Below, piece by piece: positions 59,659 to 64,000 of a stretch of DNA of 64,000 nucleotides (the stretch's first letter is position 1; the number at the start of each line of letters is the position of its first letter). The DNA comes from Myxacorys almedinensis A (lineage in GTDB: Bacteria; Cyanobacteriota; Cyanobacteriia; Leptolyngbyales; Leptolyngbyaceae), in NCBI RefSeq assembly GCF_010091945.1, contig NZ_WVIE01000014.1, forward strand, positions 1 through 64,000. The letters are read 5' to 3'. The translations under genes and the position numbers were made by a program. Below the pieces are notes generated by a model, which saw nothing but the letters and a program-made list of their open reading frames with translations, was not told the origin of the DNA and made no database searches.

Positions 59659-61266
59659 CTAACGGGCGCTCTTCCATTGGGTGATCGATTTTTGGGCTTC
59701 GGCATAAAGCTGCGGGCGTTCGCTAGGAACTAACTGAGCCGCCGCGATCGCTTGCTTATAGTTTTTCTGCTGAGCGCGGTTTTTGGCAATGTCTAGAATG
59801 TTGCGGCTCCAGCGATCAATATCTTGCTGCGCCTGGTTATAGAGCGGATCGGTCGGTGGAATTTTAAGCGCGATCGCGATCGCTTTATTGGCATCAGAAG
59901 CGTTGACCGGCTTGATGACTGATCGAGCATTCTCTAACAGTTGCTGGCTCGAAGGTGCTCCGGCTTTTGTGGGTGCAACGCCCGGTGAAGGAGCAGGCTT
60001 TGGCGTATTAGACGAGGTGCGATTACCCGATGCGATCGGAGGTTGGGCAGTAGGCTGAGCGGTAGGTTGGGCAGTGGATTGAGCGGTGGGTTGGGCAGCA
60101 TCTGAGACATTGACTTGAGCCGCAGGTGGGGCGGCGGTTTGTTGCCCAAACAAACTATCGCGCTGTCGCCACAGCACGCCCAACAGCAAGACCAGCAGCA
60201 CAGCACTCCCTCCAAACAAGATTTTTTCCCAAAGGGTCTCATTCGGGGCATTTCTGATCGCCGCATCTACAGGCTTTGGGTCGGGCGGAGCCACTGACGG
60301 GGATGGCACATACACCGGGTTGGCTGGGGCATCAAGCGCATCGGGTCTTGGTGCAGCAGGTTTTGTTTCAGCATCAGGCATGGCTAAATAGGGCGGAGCG
60401 ACTGCTAGCGGCGGAGGGGTTGGCAAAGGCGCAGGTTCGGCATCAATGACAGACGTGTCGAAAAAGTCTTCCTCAATGCTAAACGGGTTGGGGATAGCCG
60501 GTTTCCAGGGTTCTGTCTCTGCCCAGTTGACAGGAGTAATCACCTGATAAACCTGTTCTGGGTTTGAGATAATGAGAATCGGATGCTGCAAGGGGCGGTT
60601 GTGGTGATCGCACAGTTCGGGAAGACGAGCGGTGAGAAAGTCTTCTAACCCAGATAGGGTTGAGCATTGATGCGATCGCAGTCCTTCTACAAGTGCCGTG
60701 GTAAACAATCCTTGATTGAGCGACATCACCTCATGGGAAAATTCTTCTGGGCGGCACGACAGCATCGTGGGAATGCCAAATTCTTTTGCCAGGGCAATTG
60801 TTTCGGTGCCAAGATTTTCGCCCGCTAAAGTTCCTTGGCTGCGGTTCATATCCAACAGCAGCAGCAGGCGATCGGTCGGCAAGGTGCTCAATTGCTCGAA
60901 CAGCGATCGCAAAGTGACTCCTGTAGAAGCAATATTGGTGGGATCGCCTTCAATGCCTAATAAATAATCTTGTCCGTTAAGACAAACGCCATAGCCGCTA
61001 AAAAATACCCATACCCAATCTTCGGAATGCGCCAATTCTTGTTGAAAAAAGCGAATCCAGTGCTGCAAATTATCTCGACTTGGATAGGTCGATCGCCCCA
61101 CCACCTCTGGGGAGGTATCGGTCATGAGAATGCAGTGATCGGGTAAAAAGCCTGCTTCACTCACCAAAGTTTCGCAGAGAGTTTGTGCATCTTGTTGGGC
61201 AAAACTCAGCGCTTGAAGCGATCGATAGTGATTAATTCCGACTGTAATTGCCCAATGATTTGCCAT
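59659..61266 (-). CDS. Orthocaspase-like (C14) protein lacking catalytic His and Cys
   Basis: About 535 aa. An N-terminal caspase-fold p20 domain (about 1-230: HWAITVGINHYRS, WVFFSGYG, LLLLLDMNRSQG) precedes a Pro-rich linker, one transmembrane helix (about 367-385), a QPTAQ-rich low-complexity segment and a C-terminal helical region. The catalytic His (FFSGHG) is Tyr and the Cys (DxCxSG) is Asn, both confirmed in the DNA, so this is a Y/N pseudo-orthocaspase. Non-catalytic variants are known in cyanobacteria. ATG at 61266 used (GAGG upstream), GTG at 61275 possible. Confidence 0.88.
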   Translation of the reverse strand: MANHWAITVGINHYRSLQALSFAQQDAQTLCETLVSEAGFLPDHCILMTDTSPEVVGRSTYPSRDNLQHWIRFFQQELAHSEDWVWVFFSGYGVCLNGQDYLLGIEGDPTNIASTGVTLRSLFEQLSTLPTDRLLLLLDMNRSQGTLAGENLGTETIALAKEFGIPTMLSCRPEEFSHEVMSLNQGLFTTALVEGLRSHQCSTLSGLEDFLTARLPELCDHHNRPLQHPILIISNPEQVYQVITPVNWAETEPWKPAIPNPFSIEEDFFDTSVIDAEPAPLPTPPPLAVAPPYLAMPDAETKPAAPRPDALDAPANPVYVPSPSVAPPDPKPVDAAIRNAPNETLWEKILFGGSAVLLVLLLGVLWRQRDSLFGQQTAAPPAAQVNVSDAAQPTAQSTAQPTAQPTAQPPIASGNRTSSNTPKPAPSPGVAPTKAGAPSSQQLLENARSVIKPVNASDANKAIAIALKIPPTDPLYNQAQQDIDRWSRNILDIAKNRAQQKNYKQAIAAAQLVPSERPQLYAEAQKSITQWKSAR

Positions 61267-61425
61267 CGCCGCCACCTCAAACGTTTATTTGTCATCCACG
61301 CTTCAAAAATAGCGTGCGACAAACAACATCATAGAAAAAAACTGCTTTTCTGAAACATCAAACTATGATGAATCAGACGATTTGCTGTCCATTCTGAGTT
61401 GGATTGTTTTGTTACCTGTAAATTT

Positions 61426-61806
61426 ATGCCGACCCACTCAAAATTTGCGCTTGGTTTCACGCTGGCTTTAGGTCTATCCGGGCTACTGTGGGGAATCGAT
61501 GCGGCGGTTGCCCCGACGCCGACCCAAGCTTACGTCTTGCGAGTTGATCTTGCCCTCGATCGCTTGCCCAACGAAAGCTTTGATTCGCTGGCACGGCGGG
61601 CAGAACTGGCGGCGCGGGCTGCCGTACAGCGAAGTTTCGATAAAGACATTCTAGCGAGCAACGCCTCCGTAATTGTGACGGGTCGCGTGGGCGGCTCAGA
61701 AGCCCCTATTTTGTCAATTGCTGTGAGTCGTGATCAGTGGCGCGCTCAGCCCGATCCGCGTCGCTGGGCAACTTACTACAGAATGGCTAGGCTGTTACTC
61801 GATTAG
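61426..61806 (+). CDS. Exported conserved protein, unknown function
   Basis: 126 aa from the ATG at 61426 (MPTHSKFALGFTLALGLSGLLWG). A signal peptide or anchor (about 5-25) is followed by about 90 residues beginning AYVLRVDLALDRLPNESFDSLARRAELAARAAVQRSF. No Cys or catalytic motif is evident. It is divergent from the pseudo-caspase gene. An upstream in-frame start at 61399 was rejected because it would push a polar stretch ahead of the signal peptide. Family not recognised. Confidence 0.65.
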   Translation: MPTHSKFALGFTLALGLSGLLWGIDAAVAPTPTQAYVLRVDLALDRLPNESFDSLARRAELAARAAVQRSFDKDILASNASVIVTGRVGGSEAPILSIAVSRDQWRAQPDPRRWATYYRMARLLLD

Positions 61807-61920
61807 CGCCGCTGCGATCGCTGGGAAACCGATGAGTGCGATCGCAGGGACTTCTCTGAATCGTCTAGACTGAGCGATCGCAGTAGCTCCGCAAGCTTCA
61901 AAGCCTCTCACTGCCTGCGT

Positions 61921-62199
61921 TCAATGGTTACGAGGCTGCCGATGTTGAGTCCATAGGCTGAGAAGTCCCGATACTAGAGCCACCCCTACCAGGGGAACCA
62001 CATTAAATCGGATGGCAGAGCTTTCAGCGGTGTTTTGCCAACTCAGAACCCACAGAACTCCCTCACCAACTTTAAAAGACGGCACGTTGAACAGCAGAAA
62101 AAGCGCAGGCAGTCCGAAAAAAATAAGCACTAGCGTTAGAAAGGTCAGCAGGCTAGTGCCTAGGAAGGTTTTCACTTGAGATCGTTGCTGTCGCTTCAT
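61921..62199 (-). CDS. Small membrane protein, unknown function
   Basis: 92 aa with two transmembrane helices (about 12-38 and 65-83) and a basic N-terminus (MKRQQRSQVKTF). No family recognised. I start it at the ATG at 62199, with AAAGG close upstream; an in-frame TTG at 62226 is an alternative. It follows the NrtD-type ATPase on the same strand by about 120 bases. Whether it belongs with the transporter is unclear. Confidence 0.5.
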   Translation of the reverse strand: MKRQQRSQVKTFLGTSLLTFLTLVLIFFGLPALFLLFNVPSFKVGEGVLWVLSWQNTAESSAIRFNVVPLVGVALVSGLLSLWTQHRQPRNH

Positions 62200-62319
62200 A
62201 GCCTTTAGCGATCGCAGTGGGTTCAAATCATCGCCTTAGCTTAATAAGTTTTCTGCTTGTAAACGACCTCCAAAAGTAGCAACGATCTAATCCAGTAGGG
62301 TAGGAAGCGTGCCAATTCG

Positions 62320-63093
62320 CTACGCAGCGATCATTGCCTCTTGCCCATGTCCTCGCATCAGTTCCATCAATTCGTCTCGGTAATCGTGGAACGTTGAATT
62401 GCGCTTGATCTGCTGCGATCGCTCCGGTAACTCGATCCTCATTTCTCGGCGCACCGTGCCCGGTCGAGCACCCAATGCATAAATTCGATTGGATAGAAAA
62501 ACCGCTTCCTCAACATCGTGAGTAATCATAAACACGGTGAGACCAGTGCGTTCCCACAGTTCCAGCATAAATTGATGCATGGATTCTTTCGTGTGAACGT
62601 CTAACGCGCCAAAGGGTTCATCCATGAGCAACACTTTCGGTTCTGACGCTAAAGCCCGTGCGATCGCAACCCGTTGTTTCATGCCGCCCGATAGCTCATT
62701 GGGCAACGACTTTGCAAACCTAGAAAGACCCACCACATCTAAATAGGTGCTAGCTTTTTCCCGCCGTTCTTTTTTTGACAAACCTTGCAACTTTAGCCCA
62801 AACTCAGCATTTTCCTGCACACTCATCCACGGAAACAGTGTGTAGTGCTGAAATACCATGCCGCGATCGGGTCCTGGCCCATTCACGGTTTGGTTGTCGA
62901 TTTTTACTTCTCCGCTCGTCGGCTGATCTAGCCCCGCAATCTGTCGCAGCAGCGTAGACTTGCCCGATCCAGAGGCACCCACCGCACAAATAAATTCGCC
63001 GCGCTGAATGCCCATATTAATATCTTTCAAAACCACAAGATTTCCACTCTTGGTATTGAAATGTTTATGCAAGTTGTTGATTGTTAGAAACAT
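62320..63093 (-). CDS. ABC transporter ATP-binding protein, nitrate/sulfonate/taurine type
   Basis: 257 aa. Walker A is GASGSGKST, the signature LSGGMKQRVAIARAL, Walker B VLLMDEPFGALD, and the switch is THDVEEAVFLS. The FQHYTLFPWMSV Q-loop and EPFGALD are typical of the NrtD/SsuB/TauB group that drives import of nitrate, sulfonates or similar anions. It lies 96 bases after the permease gene on the same strand, so one operon is likely. The substrate cannot be decided without the binding protein, presumably beyond the right edge. Confidence 0.92.
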   Translation of the reverse strand: MFLTINNLHKHFNTKSGNLVVLKDINMGIQRGEFICAVGASGSGKSTLLRQIAGLDQPTSGEVKIDNQTVNGPGPDRGMVFQHYTLFPWMSVQENAEFGLKLQGLSKKERREKASTYLDVVGLSRFAKSLPNELSGGMKQRVAIARALASEPKVLLMDEPFGALDVHTKESMHQFMLELWERTGLTVFMITHDVEEAVFLSNRIYALGARPGTVRREMRIELPERSQQIKRNSTFHDYRDELMELMRGHGQEAMIAA

Positions 63094-63189
63094 GAGTTAG
63101 ACCTTAAGGTAGAAGAATGCGAAATAAAAACCGTAGACTAGAAGCGCGCAATCCTAAGCTGTAATTCAACTCGTTTGTAAACAGAATTA

Positions 63190-64000
63190 TTAACGCTTTT
63201 GAGATGCCCAACTACAAGAAAGTCTCAGCAAATATTGAAATGATAAATCGAATGCTAAGCCAATCACTCCGATTACAATTAAGCCAACAAAAATCTCATC
63301 AGTTCTGAGAAAGCGACCTGCAACGCTAATTCGCCGCCCCAACCCCTCGGTTGCCGCAATTAGCTCAGACACAATCACCAACTGCCACGCCGCCGCCAAA
63401 TTAATCCGGCTGGCATCAATGATCCCAGGGAGCACATGGGGAAAAATCACCTGGAGCAAGGTTTGGAGCCGATTTCCGCCCAGGGTATAAGTTGCCTCAA
63501 TCAAATCTTTTGGCACAAATTTAACTGTATCCATCACCATCAGCGAGTTAAAGAAGAAAACTCCAATGAAAATCAGAGTCACCTTCGGTTCTTCGCCAAT
63601 GCCGAGATAAAGAATCAACAATGGAATAAAAGCAGGCGCAGGCATATAGCGGATCAACCCAAACAATGGCTCTAGCAAGGCACGAATGCTAGAAAAACTG
63701 CCCATCAACACCCCAACCGGAATTGAGCAAAACACAGCCACCGCAAAGCCAACCCCAACTCGCCACAGACTCGCTACGGTGTCTTGCAGCAGTTCGCCTG
63801 TGCTCCATAATCTGCCAAATGCAGTGAGCACATTGCCAGGAGAGGGGAGAAACGTGGGATCGATCGTGCCAAACGTGGTGATCAGCCACCACAGCAGCAG
63901 TGGAACTGCGATCGAGGCAACCATCAACCCCGTTTGCAACGGTTTCGGGATATCTTCGGCAAGCCGCCAGAAAACGGTTGAGTTGAGAGATTTACGCGAC
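63190..64000 (-). CDS. ABC transporter permease, NrtB/SsuC/TauC type (5' end cut by the window)
   Basis: At least 270 codons; the frame stays open to the right edge, so the N-terminus is outside the window. Six transmembrane segments surround the cytoplasmic EAA loop (LIEATYTLGGNRLQTLLQVIFPHVLPGI), which contacts the ATPase. The sequence FLPSPGNVLTAFGRLW and LEPLFGLIRYMPAPAFIPLLILYLGIGEE is standard for nitrate/sulfonate/taurine-type permeases. The ATPase gene follows. Start codon not visible. Confidence 0.9.
   Translation of the reverse strand, partial: SRKSLNSTVFWRLAEDIPKPLQTGLMVASIAVPLLLWWLITTFGTIDPTFLPSPGNVLTAFGRLWSTGELLQDTVASLWRVGVGFAVAVFCSIPVGVLMGSFSSIRALLEPLFGLIRYMPAPAFIPLLILYLGIGEEPKVTLIFIGVFFFNSLMVMDTVKFVPKDLIEATYTLGGNRLQTLLQVIFPHVLPGIIDASRINLAAAWQLVIVSELIAATEGLGRRISVAGRFLRTDEIFVGLIVIGVIGLAFDLSFQYLLRLSCSWASQKR

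Noticed and set aside
59659-61266. Active caspase-like protease
   Set aside because: Both catalytic residues are replaced (Tyr for His, Asn for Cys).

Overview
The window is chromosomal DNA from a phycobilisome-containing cyanobacterium. The evidence is a complete phycocyanin (cpc) operon, nblA, several families found mainly in cyanobacteria (DUF1830, DUF4079, DUF928, DICT), and the cyanobacterial octamer GCGATCGC (HIP1) throughout. Three tandem cpcG genes and large secreted proteins suggest a filamentous, Leptolyngbya/Nostoc-like organism, but the genus cannot be fixed from sequence alone. I saw no rRNA, tRNA, CRISPR array, prophage or intact insertion sequence.

Layout. 0.1-12.6 kb: a membrane-anchored GTPase, a DUF928 secreted protein, a giant secreted TPS/beta-helix/CHAT protein, a divergent CHASE2-GGDEF diguanylate cyclase and an RluD-like pseudouridine synthase. 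12.6-20.4 kb: the cpc operon cpcB-A-C-D-D-E-F-G-G-G, encoding rod pigment proteins, rod linkers, the bilin lyase and rod-core linkers. It has a strong hairpin after cpcA. 20.7-32 kb: PPC protein, DsbA-like lipoprotein, gatA, nblA (the phycobilisome degradation adaptor), a PP2C phosphatase, a UbiB-like kinase, a predicted pseudokinase, ChaB and hemL. 32-42 kb: a secreted protein, a short metallothionein gene with an SmtB-type operator, YajQ, MAPEG, a recombination-mediator-like protein, a PadR regulator divergent from a carotenoid oxygenase with a near-perfect promoter, a second RluA-like protein, a YdeP/FdhF-like molybdoenzyme, DUF4079 and DUF1830. 42-48 kb: radical SAM/B12, DICT-HD, pentapeptide-repeat, Clp-fold protease and alpha/beta hydrolase genes. 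48.4-55 kb: a four-gene minus-strand cluster (HPPD-like single VOC domain, O-methyltransferase, T-protein-type TyrA, NRPS-like half-C/A/T/TE) that looks like a dedicated aromatic natural-product pathway. 56-64 kb: an ABC ATPase, a response regulator, the glutaredoxin-BolA pair, an orthocaspase homologue with both catalytic residues replaced, and the start of an NrtB/NrtD-type ABC importer running off the right edge.

The most promising undescribed material is (i) the 4-hydroxyphenylpyruvate-centred NRPS-like cluster, whose A domain lacks the amino-group-binding Asp and whose thioesterase has a Cys nucleophile; (ii) the DUF928 / TPS-beta-helix-CHAT / CHASE2 group; and (iii) two related MITE-like elements, one of which supplies the stop codon of the carotenoid oxygenase. 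Several proteins have lost catalytic residues (kinase, caspase, HD-GYP, pseudouridine synthase) and may be signalling or scaffold proteins.
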